Below, piece by piece: positions 23,493 through 35,059 of a stretch of DNA of 64,000 nucleotides. The notes under the pieces are model-generated. The model ran no database searches. It saw only the letters and a program-made list of their open reading frames with translations, and was not told the origin of the DNA. Numbering within the stretch: the first letter of the stretch is position 1; every line of letters starts with the position of its first letter. Location: contig JAPYXD010000522.1 of the NCBI GenBank assembly GCA_030998225.1, positions 2,046,001-2,110,000 of the forward strand, read 5' to 3'. This DNA comes from Diplolepis rosae. Taxonomy: Eukaryota; Arthropoda; Insecta; Hymenoptera; Diplolepididae. A program made the translations under genes and the position numbers.

Positions 23493-23959
23493 AAGGGGTA
23501 ACACTACTGTAGGGGCCTACAAGAAAGCGTTTTTTTGACAATTTTTTTTGGGTGGAAGGAAAGGTGATAGAGAAACAATACTTGGGGTAGTTATTGAGCA
23601 TATATTTAAGTATATTACAAGAAAAATGTGCAGGAAAATATTACAAAATTACGTAGGATCAGAAATATTGATTTTTGTGTAATTGGCGAGTGTTTGAATA
23701 AAGTCGTTTAATTGTCACCAAAAAAAAAGACAGTCACTTGTTAATAAATATTGTTTAAATTAACTAATCGAAAATCCCCTACGTGGTTCACTTTGAAATG
23801 TTATTTCAAAGTTGAGGTTAAATTTTCAAATAAAAAGATTGGAAATTGTTAGTTATGCTGCGTACCGTTTTGAAAAATCATATTTTGAGGAAACCGCGTT
23901 TTAAGTTTTGAAATGTGTTATAGACATGAACAAATGAAAAAATTTTACTTTTAGAAAAC

Positions 23960-24395
23960 CTAATCATATAACCTAATGTTTATATTCTCAAATAACTATG
24001 TATCCAAATTTTTATTTCTCCGAATCACTATTCGACATAATTTTCATATTAGTAAAGCATCATTTAACCTAGTTTTTATTCATCTAAATTATCATTTGTC
24101 ATAATTTTTATTTTTCCGAATTACTATTTCTCTTAATTTCTACTTCACTGAATTGTCATGTTACAGAAAAACCATTTGACCTGAAACACATTCGGCCAAA
24201 AAATAACAGCGCCAAAGTCAAATGGAGCCAATCAGAATTTATAATAATTTAAATTAAAATTTCGATTGACTACATTTGAATTTGGGGCTGTTATTTTTCG
24301 GTCGGATGTGTTTTAGGTCAAATAATGGTTCGGAGAGATAAAAATTCGAATACATAGTTATTTGGAAATATTAACATTAGGTTATCTGATAAATC
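23960..24395. repeat. Foldback repeat
   Basis: Inverted arms share CATTTGACCTGAAACACATT, AAAAATAACAGC.CCAAA and AACCTAATGTT. The left arm also repeats a TTTTTATTTCTCCGAAT word several times. No coding sequence. Confidence 0.6.
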
Positions 24396-24471
24396 GGAAA
24401 TATAAAAATTAGAGCGATTGATAATTCGGTTATATGAAATTAAATTATATGAAAATATATATCAAATACTA

Positions 24472-25030
24472 CACGGAGAAAAATTCTATTATAGTAAGCT
24501 GAACTCTTCTTATTGAAGCACCGAACATAATGTGTGAAATTGGTATGAGCTTCTACTAATATTAGCATCAACTCATGCATTTTTAGCATGAAATGTCTTA
24601 TACTATAAAAGAATCAAGCTCATGTCATTATTGCTAGTGTCATATACTGTCAGAGCAATGTTTCTTGCGAAAATAGCTCGATCTTCGCCTTGCTATGGCT
24701 GCAAGAAAACTCACCCTATTTCACCAAGAGTTCTCTTACAACCGAGAGAACGCGTTAGGTGCTACGTTCGAAAGTAGACGTAGCTTAACATCTCGGTTGT
24801 AAGAGAACTCTTGCTGAAATAGGATGATTTTCTTGCAACCATAGTAAGGCAAATTTCGAGTTATTTTCGCAAGGCACAACTGCTCTAAAAGCATGAAACT
24901 TAGTACTTTTTTAGCATAAAGAAATCCCTGCTTAAAATTTATGAACTTTTCACTAGGATAGCAAGAATGATACATGCAACAAAAGCATGATCAGTGTTCT
25001 TGGTATTCTTGTCAGATTTTTTTCTCCGTG
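24472..25030. mobile_element. TA-flanked palindromic MITE (CACGGAGAAAA ends)
   Basis: Termini CACGGAGAAAAA and TTTTTTTCTCCGTG lie between TA dinucleotides (24470-24471, 25031-25032). The whole element folds back on itself: CTTGCTATGG pairs with CCATAGTAAG, and CAAGAGTTCTCTTACAACCG with its complement around a centre near 24760. It belongs to the same end family as 50661-51687 and 53399-53603. TA targets suggest mobilisation by a Tc1/mariner-type transposase. Confidence 0.8.
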
Positions 25031-25548
25031 TAGGTTAAAAATTTGTGAAATTAAGCAAAATGTACTAAGATAGGTCTATCTCGTCATAAATGTTTATAAT
25101 ATTATAAAATTACGTTTTCTTGAAATAAATCTTTTTTGCAGTTATAAACTCTTATGGCTAAAAAGACCTATTTTTAAGGATTCTTTTCATCTACACGAGT
25201 TTTCAACACGGTATCTCATTTGGCATGGAAATGGGATTACGCAAACTGAAAAGCCGGTAAAATAGGAATCTAGTCATGTGTTCCAATTGGTCTTTGCACT
25301 TAAAATCTTACACGAAAAAAATTTGACCAGGCGGCCGAACGAATCAAGAATTTAATGAACTTGAAGAATATATATAACCAGATTATGTGAAACTTTTAAA
25401 TAAATTACATAAACTGTTAGACTAAAACAGGATTTGGCACAAAATTTCTAAATAAGAAAAATTAATTTTTTCGCTAAATTGAGTATGGTTTTTATACCTT
25501 AAAATTAACGAAAGATTCAGATGGAATGGGAATTAATAGTATATTACA

Positions 25549-25810
25549 TTACAAGGGGCGAAACAGAGCGAAAGCATTTCGTGTGATTGCAGCCCTCGTG
25601 TATTCAACATGGAATTGACTTATTGGACGGTATGTACTCAAGATACTAAAAATATAATAATGTAATAATAAAAATATCTATGCTTATCAGGTGTATTTTT
25701 GAATATTTCCAGAAAAAAAGAAAAGTCTTGATGATAAATGTAATAAACAGTAATATAAATGTTAAAATGTTGCTGTTGGTTTTCATTTATAAAAAATGCG
25801 TTTCGAAACA
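25549..25810 (+). repeat. Dispersed repeat, copy 1
   Basis: Nearly identical to 37805-38037 plus 38519-38575. It starts with TTACAAGGGGCGAAACAGAG and contains ATGGAATTGACTTATTGGACG followed by a donor-like GTATGT. It may derive from a promoter and first exon carried by a mobile element. No further coding is visible. Confidence 0.6.
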
Positions 25811-26305
25811 TAGTATTACACATGTAGTATTGATCACAATAATAAACTGCGCAAAATTATACATACTGATTAATTGTAATTCTATAAAATTTGCATACAT
25901 ATTGTTTATATTCTCATTAATTTGTGATAAAAGTCATCAAACTCATTGATTACTGTTTCAAATTCGAGCGCGCTTCATTCCGTAGTAGTGGGAGAAAAGG
26001 GGTCGATCGTCTGCTCGTTGTGGGGAACCATGACGCGCTCGTATAAGGGAGGCCATGTTACAGGGAATCTCGTTATAGGGAATCTCGAGTGTACTATAAT
26101 CTCTGGGTCGAACAAATGATATCGCTGACACTGCTAAATTGGTCAAAGATATTTATTTTAGCTGATTCAAAGATCTTCTTACATTCACTTGTTTGTTTCC
26201 AGTTAAATGTTTAGCTGTAACAAGTATTAACTTCCCTGTCACAGCTGCACTTTTTTCCGTGTGCAACTGCTCTCATAGAACAGAAATAACTCTATTAATA
26301 TTTAA

Positions 26306-26544
26306 CACTCCGTTACCAAACTTACAAATTGTTACACGGTCACCTTTGGTTTTGAAAAGTGATTATTGAATGAGTATTCTATTTGAACATTTTTTATTGC
26401 TACAAAAAGCTTCAGGAATAATTCATGGAAAGGTATTCAAACGGACCAGACTGTGTGAAGCGTAAATTAGAAGTTATTTCGAAAAAACTGACCCAAAAAA
26501 CTGACCCCACTGAGGGAATCTCTCATATGTTTGGTAACGGAGGG
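26306..26544. mobile_element. piggyBac-like MITE with TTAA target
   Basis: TTAA at 26302-26305 and 26545-26548 flank a 239-bp insert. Its ends are CACTCCGTTACCAAAC and GTTTGGTAACGGAGGG (15 of 16 paired). Noncoding. Confidence 0.8.
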
Positions 26545-26569
26545 TTAAGTTAATTATTACGAGGAGCTG

Positions 26570-26840
26570 TTCACTCTCGAATGGATTCGATAATATCGGA
26601 TAACTTTTTATAATTTGTAAAGATTAATGATGATTTTGAGTAACTCAAATATTCGAGTAAATGATAAATAATTCTATCGACTCTGATATACTTGAGTAGA
26701 TCGGAATGCAAGGAGTGGGACTCGCGTCGACTCGCCATTAGATTCGAGTGGACTCGCGTTGATTCTTCATGACTCGTATGGACTCGCGTAGATTTGAGTA
26801 CACGGAAAGCTTTTGAAAATTCAACAGAAAATATCTTCAT
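26570..26840. repeat. GACTCGCGT-rich degenerate repeat
   Basis: Words such as GACTCGCGT and GATTCGAGT recur between 26680 and 26800, and again inverted at about 28190-28445. GTTCACTCTC-type sequences mark the outer side of both blocks. They may be the ends of a 1.9-kb composite into which 27107-27515 and 27701-28077 inserted, but this was not resolved. Confidence 0.4.
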
Positions 26841-27174
26841 GGCAATTTCATGATAAGTTTATTTTTCGCACTTTTGGCATTGCATAATTTTTTTCCACAA
26901 TTTCTATTGAATACTTGATTTTTATTGATGAAGAAAATTATTGCAATAATGAAAAAAACATTTAATTCGTAAAATTTCAAATTAATTTTTTTGTAAATTC
27001 TACTTATTTGTAAGGGAGTTAATATACTGAAGCTACATTGTTCCAATTTTTGATAATTACTTAGTAGAAATTGGAGAAATTGTAATTTGTAATTATTAAA
27101 ATTTCTGAAGATATATGTTGATGTTGGTAATTGGCTTTAGGGTCCAAGGTTGATAAAAACTCAGAGCTTTACAT

Positions 27175-27216
27175 AATCAGACGTTTCGGCTCTGATCGGA
27201 GCCCTCATCAGTGATT
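27175..27216 (-). ncRNA. Hammerhead-ribozyme-like motif
   Basis: Minus-strand copy of the motif at 27406-27447: stem I AAUCA/UGAUU, CUGAUGA, stem II hairpin, GAAAC, GUC. Same bulged G in stem II. Confidence 0.55.
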
Positions 27217-27405
27217 TATTTAAATCTTGATTAAAATTACGACTTTTTGTATAAATGTTATTATCCAGTTTTATCTTTTTCCGTTTTTTGGGAAGACACA
27301 TAACTTAGACTGCACACACTTCTCCCCTGGGAGGTTGACTCGTTCCCAAAAAACTGGATAATAACATTTATACAAAAAGTCGTAATTTTAATCAAGATTT
27401 AAATA

Positions 27406-27447
27406 AATCACTGATGAGGGCTCCGATCAGAGCCGAAACGTCTGATT
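27406..27447 (+). ncRNA. Hammerhead-ribozyme-like motif
   Basis: Order read on the plus strand: AATCA (27406-27410), CTGATGA (27411-27417), a hairpin GGGCTC-CGATCA-GAGCC, GAAAC (27435-27439), GTC, then TGATT, the exact complement of the first five bases. This is the type I hammerhead layout with a two-pair, loopless stem III, as in Penelope-type minimal ribozymes. One extra G bulges from stem II. Predicted cleavage would follow the C at 27442. Activity is untested. Confidence 0.6.
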
Positions 27448-27700
27448 ATGTAAAACTCTGAGTTTTTATCAACCTTGGACCCTAAAGCCAATTACCAACA
27501 TCAACATATATCTTCAATTATTAATTAAGGGTCAATGTATGTCCAGAATATGAATATTAAAATTTCTATTCAAATTTTCATATTTCTTTTGAAATTTGTT
27601 TTTTTTCTGCTGTATAAGAAAAATGTTGTTTCTATTATAATTATAAACATTCAAAAATTGATTATCAATCCTACACACAGCGGCACAACCAGAGTAGAAA

Positions 27701-28077
27701 CCCAGGTGGAAAAGTTGGATTCATGCCAGTATTTACAAACGGCACAGTACCACGCCATTTGTAAACAAGGAGCAATGCCTGTACTGGATAGTTGGTACCG
27801 GGCCGAGGGTTGGCGCAGTACTGGCATAATACAGCCCTAGTCCTGAGACCAAGTGTCGGCTAACAACCGACTTCGAAGTAATGCCAGTACTGAACCAGTA
27901 CAGATTTTAGTGATGGCATGGTACCGATGTCCAGTTCCGCGCCAGTACTGATGGAAAACTTCCAGCCTACCCGGTGGTAGGCCGTGCGTGCCAGCACTAA
28001 GCCAGTACCGCACCAGCACTGCAAATCCTTTTCCGATACTGGCGCGGTACCAAGCCGGTTATAAATTTCCACCTGGG
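27701..28077 (+). mobile_element. CCCAGGTGG-ended MITE, GTACTGG-rich
   Basis: Inverted ends CCCAGGTGGAAA / TTTCCACCTGGG. The body is GC-rich with many GTACTGG/CCAGTAC words (CCAGTACTGG is a perfect palindrome), GGTACCG and a CCGGTGGTAGGCCGTGCG block. Other members are 36022-36415 (minus), 61662-61976 (plus) and the expanded 54176-55015. Superfamily unknown. Confidence 0.75.
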
Positions 28078-28483
28078 AACCGGTAAAAAAGAAACTAAAG
28101 ATGTTACTCGTTAAACAGCTGATAATCACGCTTGTGTTAATGCACACGTACATACGTACGACCGACTCGCTCGCCAGTACGCGTCTGTTGACCTGCGATT
28201 TTTCGGGATTCGTGCAACTCGTCAAAACTCGTCCAGACTCGAATAAGGACTCGAGTAGCGACTTGATCATTTCTTGACGATATTTCGCGGTATTCTAGTA
28301 TTATGAATCCCGCATCTTACTCAAATTAGACTCGAAGAGATTCATAGAATCTCACAGATTTTTGTTATTTTTTAAAGATTCTTGGAATGAATTGCGTAAC
28401 TCGTAATAGATTCGAGTAAATTAAAAATCATTCGGATGAGAGTGAACACCCCCTCGAATTATTATAATTATATTTCAGATAAA

Positions 28484-29811
28484 CTGATAAGGTAAACGTA
28501 CCAGTTTGCGGTCATGTAAGATATGCAAGAATGATATATCGGGAATAAAATAAATTCAATGCGTGTTTGAGATCTAAAATGAATTTGCATGTGATATGTG
28601 TTCATTGAAGTTGTAAAAAATACTTTTATATGCTTCTTTGAAGACTTTTATTATTTAATATGAATTTTTTTCTCAAGCAGTGCCGCTGAACCAGTTTGTG
28701 GACACTAGATTTTTTTCAGCACCAGTTTGTGGACATTAAATTTTATTCCGAATTACTTTGTTAACCACGATTCATATAAACTTGCATGATGTTTTAATGG
28801 AAAAATTCACTTCATTATTAATAATTTCGTCTTTTTTTAATAAATTAACATCTTATGATAAAGTTTAGGAGTATATCAAATTTTTCTGTATTAGATGGTG
28901 CTAGATTTTTATGAAAAGCGAGAAGTTTTTCGCAAGAAAATCAATTAGAACTTTAGAAATATTATTAAAGAACTATTAAACTCTGTATTTTTGCAATTAT
29001 TTATTATCATATTCCAAAAGTGTAAGATGAAAAGTTTTGCTTATAAATACACAAAATTTTTCTAATTTTAATGAAAAGTTCTTCAAGATAGAATATACAT
29101 ATAATGCAATGAATATGAATTTATGGGATAGTAATGTTTATTGAAATTAGAAAATATATATTATATATATATTATGGAGCAAAAGAAAAATAGCCATATG
29201 ATAAATAATAGGTTAAGTTGACTTTTACTGACTTTTTGAGGCTATAATCGATAAAAAAATTTATTGACAATCGGAGAATCGTTAATTGACTAATAATTTA
29301 CTGAATAAACATAAATACAGAGATAAAACACGTTAGAATTGATTTTTTCACTTGACTGTCTACAAACAGGTACATGCACGTATTTTCTGTACCAGTTTAT
29401 AGACTCCTATATTTAACAATAAATGATAAGAAATTAAGACTTTTCAGCGACGCTCATGTAAAATATAAACATCCTTGATTTATTAAAACCTTTTTTTATT
29501 AACTTACCTTGACTTTAGTGCATTTCCCACAAATAGACGTAAGTCTACTGTCAAAACAGTTTCTATTAAGATGGAGATGATTTCATTGCTACCACTGCTG
29601 ACAGCGACACTCGCATAAAAAACGGCGGTTCATTTTTTAAATATTTAAATTTAACACCGACAATTCATATCAATCTTATTTTTTTTTCCAAAATAATGTT
29701 TATAAAGATTATTGTAAAGTTTTTTATCATTTGATATATTAATGGAGAAAAATATGAACAAGTGTCTACAAACTGGTATGTGTTCATAAACTGGTACATT
29801 TACCTTATCAT
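28484..29811. mobile_element. Nonautonomous element with ACCAGTTTGTGGACA subterminal repeats
   Basis: The ends TGATAAGGTAAACGTACCAG and the complement of TGATAAGGTAAATGTACCAG are inverted. Inside, ACCAGTTTGTGGACA-like words recur at about 28500, 28690 and 28722, and in reverse at about 29370 and 29765-29790. The rest is AT-rich and noncoding. Subterminal repeated motifs are typical transposase-binding sites. Superfamily not recognised and target duplication not clear. Confidence 0.6.
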
Positions 29812-29904
29812 ATAGATGAAAATTTAAAAATCTACTGTTTGTATTGTTATTTAAAATATAAGAGATAAACATCTTAATATTACTATTTAAATTTTAAAGT
29901 AACA

Positions 29905-30430
29905 TGTTTGATAACATGTCTGCTATTATATTGACCCAAAATTCATAGAATTTTTGTTCATTTCTCGTTATTTTGGCATAGGGTCAGATTCTTTTTATTT
30001 TCTTCGAGTAAAATTATCACTATTAGATATAAAAATACTCAAAAAAAAAAAAAGGCAAACGTTTCGGCCACATAAGAGGGACCCCTTCAGTGCCATAAAT
30101 TCAAAGATTAATTCAAAATTTCTGTAAACGACTAGAATATAGGAGATAATTAAAATAATGATTATCATAGAAAATAAAAACTTATCTCATAGCTTGTCAT
30201 TCAAAATGAAGTAGTCCACTATGCAGCATCACGAATTGAAAAAATATGTAGAGTTCACTGTGAATAAAAATCCGGATAAAATAAAAAAACATAAAAAATT
30301 TTGCATACTAACTGACCGGAATTTTTTTTTTTTTAAATTTATTATTAAAGAAGGATGCCTAATTGGTTATTAATGGCAAAAACGCGAACAAGGTTTACAT
30401 TTTTGAAAAATTTTCGTGAGGACTTTGTTA
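29905..30430 (-). mobile_element. Penelope-like tail, copy 1
   Basis: Almost identical to 38565-39085. It contains a degenerate hammerhead-like motif on the minus strand (30054-30094; GGCA ... GAAAC ... TGCC, with CUGAAGG instead of CUGAAGA) preceded by an A-run. It ends in GAAAAATTTTCGTGAGGACT. No protein recognised. Confidence 0.5.
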
Positions 30431-30439
30431 CCGGAGTAT

Positions 30440-31109
30440 CTCACAGAATGATCTGAACTGTTTTAAAAACCGACTCGGGACATGTGGCTTTGCTGACCGA
30501 CAATTTTGTTTTATATAAGCAATCCTGAGAGGTTCTTTTCCTCCTTGAAGAAGACCATTGTCCTATACCTAGTTAAGAAATTCAAGACGTTTATGGTGAT
30601 TTTCACGCACTGATAGAAAGGAATGGCTGTTACAACGATATTTATGATTAATTTAACCTCACCTTATTGTTGGCATAGATATACAGCAATATGAGATTTG
30701 TATTTTAACCATCCGATTATAACTGAATAAATATGAACGAATCAACCATATTATTGGTTGCTATGGAAAAATGTATTGTTCGCCTTCCCATATTATATTT
30801 CTGATTCGACCAGTTTCACTTACAATATTTTGATTGCTGTATTTAACATCCTGCATTGTTCAGAGAGACATATTATTTTATAGATACACTTATAAATTCT
30901 CAACCTACAACCGAATGGCTAAAACTCCCGAACTATTTCTATCAGTGCGAGTGGACGAAGGCGTTTATTTTTCAAGAAACGATTTTGTATATCAGCTTCA
31001 CGGACAATCCATTTAACATTGAATTTGCAAGCAAGGCATTAAAGAAACATAAATTATTATAATATCTATATATGTAGTTTTACTCAATATTATTTGAGTA
31101 TGTTCACGA
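30440..31109. other. Noncoding, no gene seen
   Basis: Two overlapping short open frames at 30834-31062 have no recognisable product. Nothing else stands out. Confidence 0.35.
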
Positions 31110-32540
31110 ATAAAAAAATCTGCCCGCTTCGCGGGCACATTCTCATCGCGCGTTTCGCGCGCAGCTCGCAAGTTTGAGCGCGCCTAGGGCGCGCGATTTG
31201 ATCGTCGCGCTTCGCGCTCGGTCTTGTGCTCTTCACATACATTCAAGTTTATTTATTATAATTTGATATTGAAGCTCAAACCAATTTTATAATAATATTA
31301 CAGATGATGTGAATTACACATTTTCTCAAAGTCACTCAATTTCTTTTTGAATTTAAGTGAAACAGGAAATTCAATTTACTTAAGGCTCTATCAGCCTTAA
31401 GGAACACATTCTCATCATGACACTCGCGCTTCGCGCTCGATTTTCTGTATGCATTTTTGTAACTTTTTAATAAATTACGTCATTAAAACGATTTATTTAT
31501 TTTCCTCCAAATATCTCAAAAAGGAAAAACAATCGTAGACTTTATTTAAGGAAACGATTTTGCAGAACAACGCGTATTTCGTATCTTACATATTTTGGTG
31601 AAAAAAATCGAATTTATTTAATATTAAAAATCAAAACATAAAATATACATCCTGTCCCGAAATGTCTTAATGAAAATTTGTAGACCTCATTTAGGCAAAC
31701 AATTTTCCACCTAAAAGTTTTTTTTGTATCTCACATATTTTGTCTAAAAAATGGAATTTTCGAATTTTAATCGTATTTTTTGGAATTGAAACGAAAAATA
31801 TATGTTTTATCAGAAACTGTGTGAGACAAAATTTGTAGATCCTTCTGAAACGAACAACTTTGTATTCTTACGTTTTTTTCGTATTTCGAATATTATTGTT
31901 AAAAAATTGAATTTTGGATTTTCAATAGTTTTTTTTTTTTAATTAAAAAGAAAAATATGCATCTTATGAAAAAATGTTACAATTCAAATTTGTAGGTCTT
32001 TATTTATTTAATAATATTGTATCATAACGTTTTTTCGTATCTCGTATAATTTAACTGGAAAATGGAATTTTGATATTGACTTTTTTCGAATTTGAATATG
32101 GTGTAACATTTCTAATTTTGATTTAATCAAAAAATGTTATCAGGATAATTTGTAGAGATTTATGAGCACTATCAAAAACCAGTATTGAAATTTTTGATTT
32201 TTTCAAAAAATTATTTTCAAAAACACAAAAGTAGTGCTCAATCCCTCAATTTTGATTGGATGTGGCTGGTTAACGTACTTGTCCTTAATTTTTCGGCTCC
32301 GATAAAGTGTACCAAAGCTCAATTCAATCTGATAATTCTGTCGAGAGTTATGCTGCACACGACCTACAGACAGACAGACAGACGGACAGACATACAGACA
32401 GACAGACACTTTCCTAAAAACCCTTTTTTATGACTCAGGGGGTCTCAAAACGTAAAGATTTGATGAAAATATCGAAAGTCATTTTTCACATAAAACCAAT
32501 ACCTTCTTATCCATGATGAGAATGTAAAAATTGAAAGTTG
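31110..32540 (+). repeat. R repeat, long plus-strand copy
   Basis: Starts with GC hairpins (GCCCGCTTCGCGGGC, GCGCGTTTCGCGCGC, CGCGCTTCGCGCTC) separated by ACATTCTCATC. It continues as ~1.2 kb of AT-rich sequence with TCTCACATATTTTGG... and CAAATTTGTAG words recurring about every 120-150 bp, and ends near CATGATGAGAATG. The full-length inverse copy is 41217-42555. No protein-coding capacity seen. Origin unknown. Confidence 0.7.
32365..32407 (+). repeat. CAGA microsatellite
   Basis: Imperfect (CAGA)n tract inside the R repeat, also marked by a CTGT remnant in the inverse copy at about 41265. It creates spurious open frames on both strands. Confidence 0.9.
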
Positions 32541-33539
32541 TTTATTTCTGCATTCAGATTTATTCTGAGGCGTTTTGAAAAAATAATGAATTTATCTTCT
32601 TAAAAATAACAAAAATGCAATTTTAGTTTTCTTGATATTAAGTATCACATTTTAAAAAGTATTATTAAATTTAATTAGTTCTGAAAATTGTCAGAACTAT
32701 GAGATATTCCACCTTTATACTGAAACCCATCGAGATGGCGGTTCCCATGATAAAACTCAAAATTAAATCCGTGAACATCCTATTTTTGTGAAATTTTAAC
32801 AGATCTTAAATATTGTTGCCTCTCATCTCCTACATTTGTATTTTCTGCACGCAATGTTTAATTTAGGAAAGAAACTTATAAAATTCAATAATAATTTTTA
32901 ACGTGCTTAATATTAAAAAATTATGTGTTTAATTAGATGAAAAGATGAAATTTAGAGAATTTCAAAGTTAAAAAAGTTTTGCCTTTAAAATTCCATTTAA
33001 TACTTAAAAGTAAAGAACTTGAGTATGTATTTAACGATACAGAGCGGGCTCGAAAATCCATTAAGACGAACCTGAAAGGGAAGGGTGAGAACAGGTGTAG
33101 AGGTAGAGGGGATTTGAAGAACTCTCTTGATTCGTCGGATCCATCCGTCGATCCTCGCCACGATCCGTAGATCAGTCCCGGTACAACTGCCTTCCTTTCG
33201 ATACGGTTACTTTTTCATCTATTCCTATAAGTTTCGATCACTAATGCGACATTCAAATCAATAAATATAAATGCAACTTTAATTAGTTCAATTGCAATTA
33301 AACTCTCTAGAAATTTATTTATTTTTTCATTCAGATCTTCACTCTATAATAACAACGAATGTTTTAAAAAACACTCCAGAACCGGAACATTCGTATGTTT
33401 AAAATATGCTTAACACACATTCAATACACGCACAAATAATTTGTGTGATTAGCTTTACAACATAATATTCGTTCATTAGTGTAGAGTTGTCAAAAGTGTA
33501 AATAATACAAGTGTTCTCAATCGTTTTCACCAAAATCAG

Positions 33540-33931
33540 ATTTATATAGATAACAGTAATTTAAAAGAGATTTATGAATGTAGTGATGCCGAGGAAATGG
33601 AAAAAAATGTTGAATCAAGGTTTTTAATTGGAGTAGAAGTAACTGTGTCAGTGATGCTATCGTGACGAGTGTATCAGAAAATGGGGTGCTGTTCGAGCGA
33701 TTTCAATGCTTGGATAAGAAGCAAGTATCGCTAAATTCAGTGCGTGTAATTTTATTATCGTAAAAGTGAGTTGAATTCAACGTTTGGTAAAAGTGTTTAA
33801 AATTGAGTGCCAGTGCGTTGTGTAGAAAGCTTATTTAGCCCTACACAAATGTTCTCCAGAGCACGTTCCAGTACTTAATTGTGGATTACTTTACAAGGAG
33901 TTTCGTATTTTCAGGCGACTGTAAGACCGGT
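33540..33931 (+). other. Possible noncoding first exon and promoter
   Basis: This stretch is less AT-rich and free of recognised repeats. An arthropod initiator-like TTCAGTGCG at about 33735 lies about 195 bp before a strong donor, AGACCG|GTGAGT at 33931/33932. Stops occur in all frames, so any exon would be untranslated and its gene would have to continue beyond a long intron. Upstream 33040-33200 is GC-richer. The evidence is only splice-site and initiator resemblance. Confidence 0.22.
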
Positions 33932-34439
33932 GAGTATAGAGTAGCAAATGTTAAAGTAAAATGGCGTACTTTTGCGTGGGGATAACTTTTCTCCCAAATT
34001 CACCAACTTTCAAAATCGATTATTATACATTTGTATTAAGGTTATTTTTTATGTAGATGGTTGTGGGTAATAGAAACAAAAGAGGATGAAAGAAAGAAAA
34101 AGAAGGAAGGGGTTTTGGAAAATGGACTTCTTTTTCCTTTCTCCTTTTTTGTTGGTTTCTCATAATCGTTTATTTTTAGAAATTTTTTGCTCCAAATTAG
34201 GTACTTTTTCTTGTATTTTGAGCAGGGTTTGAGCAGTTTCGAATTCTTGAAATTTTGAAATATACTTTTGTTTGGACGTTAAGATGAATTTGAGTTTGTA
34301 GTGATACGGGTTCGAATTTGGTTTTAAATTTTATTAAGGTGGTCCAGAATAGTGTATTGTGCAACCAGGAAAAATAAAAATTATTTCGCGAATGTGAAGT
34401 TTGATGCACGAGCAAAGCGAAGGTAACAACCACTCGAGT

Positions 34440-34830
34440 AAAATAAATGTTTTTCCCGTGTCTTACATTCCCATTATAAATGAGAAGGTATTAGTTTTAT
34501 GTGAAAAATGACTCGAAATTTTCATCAAATCTTCACGTTTTGAAACCCCCCGAGTCAGAGAAACGGTTTCCAAAACTCTGTTCCGTAAATGCATGTGTCC
34601 CCAAGTTTTGTAAAGTTCTATGAACTTTATTGAACTATTTTTTTCTGTGTAGAAAAGTTACAGCAAGTTAAAACTTGAAAAAAGTATCTAAATTTCATTT
34701 CCCAGTAAAATTATACGAGATACGAATAAACGTTATCATACAAAATTGTTAACTTCAAAAAGATCTACAAATTTGAATCGTTACATTTTTTTATAAGACG
34801 TATATTTTTCTTTTCAATTTGAAAAAATAT
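34440..34830 (-). repeat. R repeat, degenerate minus-strand pieces
   Basis: 34440-34560 is the complement of the R right end (GTGAAAAATGACT, GATTTGATGAAAATTT-type words). 34650-34830 matches R interior (AAATTATACGAGATACGAA, AAAGATCTACAAATTTGAAT). Confidence 0.55.
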
Positions 34831-34924
34831 TATATATATGTATAAATATATGTAAAATAGTATATATAATATGATATTGATTGATATTTAACTTGAAATA
34901 TTGATTTGAATTTTATTGAATTTT

Positions 34925-35050
34925 TGTTCTTCAGGCATGGGGTCACTTTCTTCCTTTGATTATTAAAAAAATTATCAAAAGCGTATATTAATTAAAGCGC
35001 AAAAAGGCAAACGTTTCAGCCGCATATAAGGGCCTTTTTCACTTTAGTAA
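34925..35050 (-). mobile_element. Penelope-like tail, degenerate
   Basis: AAAGGCAAACGTTTCAGCCGC.TATAAGGGCC at about 34995-35028 is a decayed version of the hammerhead-bearing block found at 29905, 38038 and 38575. Confidence 0.4.
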
Positions 35051-35059
35051 ATAAACGAA

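Larger units (their letters stand above)
27107..27515. mobile_element. Head-to-head palindrome of Penelope-like tails
   Basis: Arms 27107-27272 and 27350-27515 (166 bp each) are near-perfect reverse complements around a ~77-bp centre. Each arm carries a hammerhead-ribozyme-like core. Penelope-like retroelements are known to encode minimal hammerheads and to insert with partially inverted copies, so that origin is inferred. There is no reverse transcriptase here. AATTATTA occurs close to both outer ends and may be a target duplication. Confidence 0.65.

Noticed and set aside
32203..32433. Overlapping open frames on both strands with Cys/Val/Ser-rich repeats
   Set aside because: They are translations of the (CAGA)n microsatellite and R repeat and recur in every R copy.
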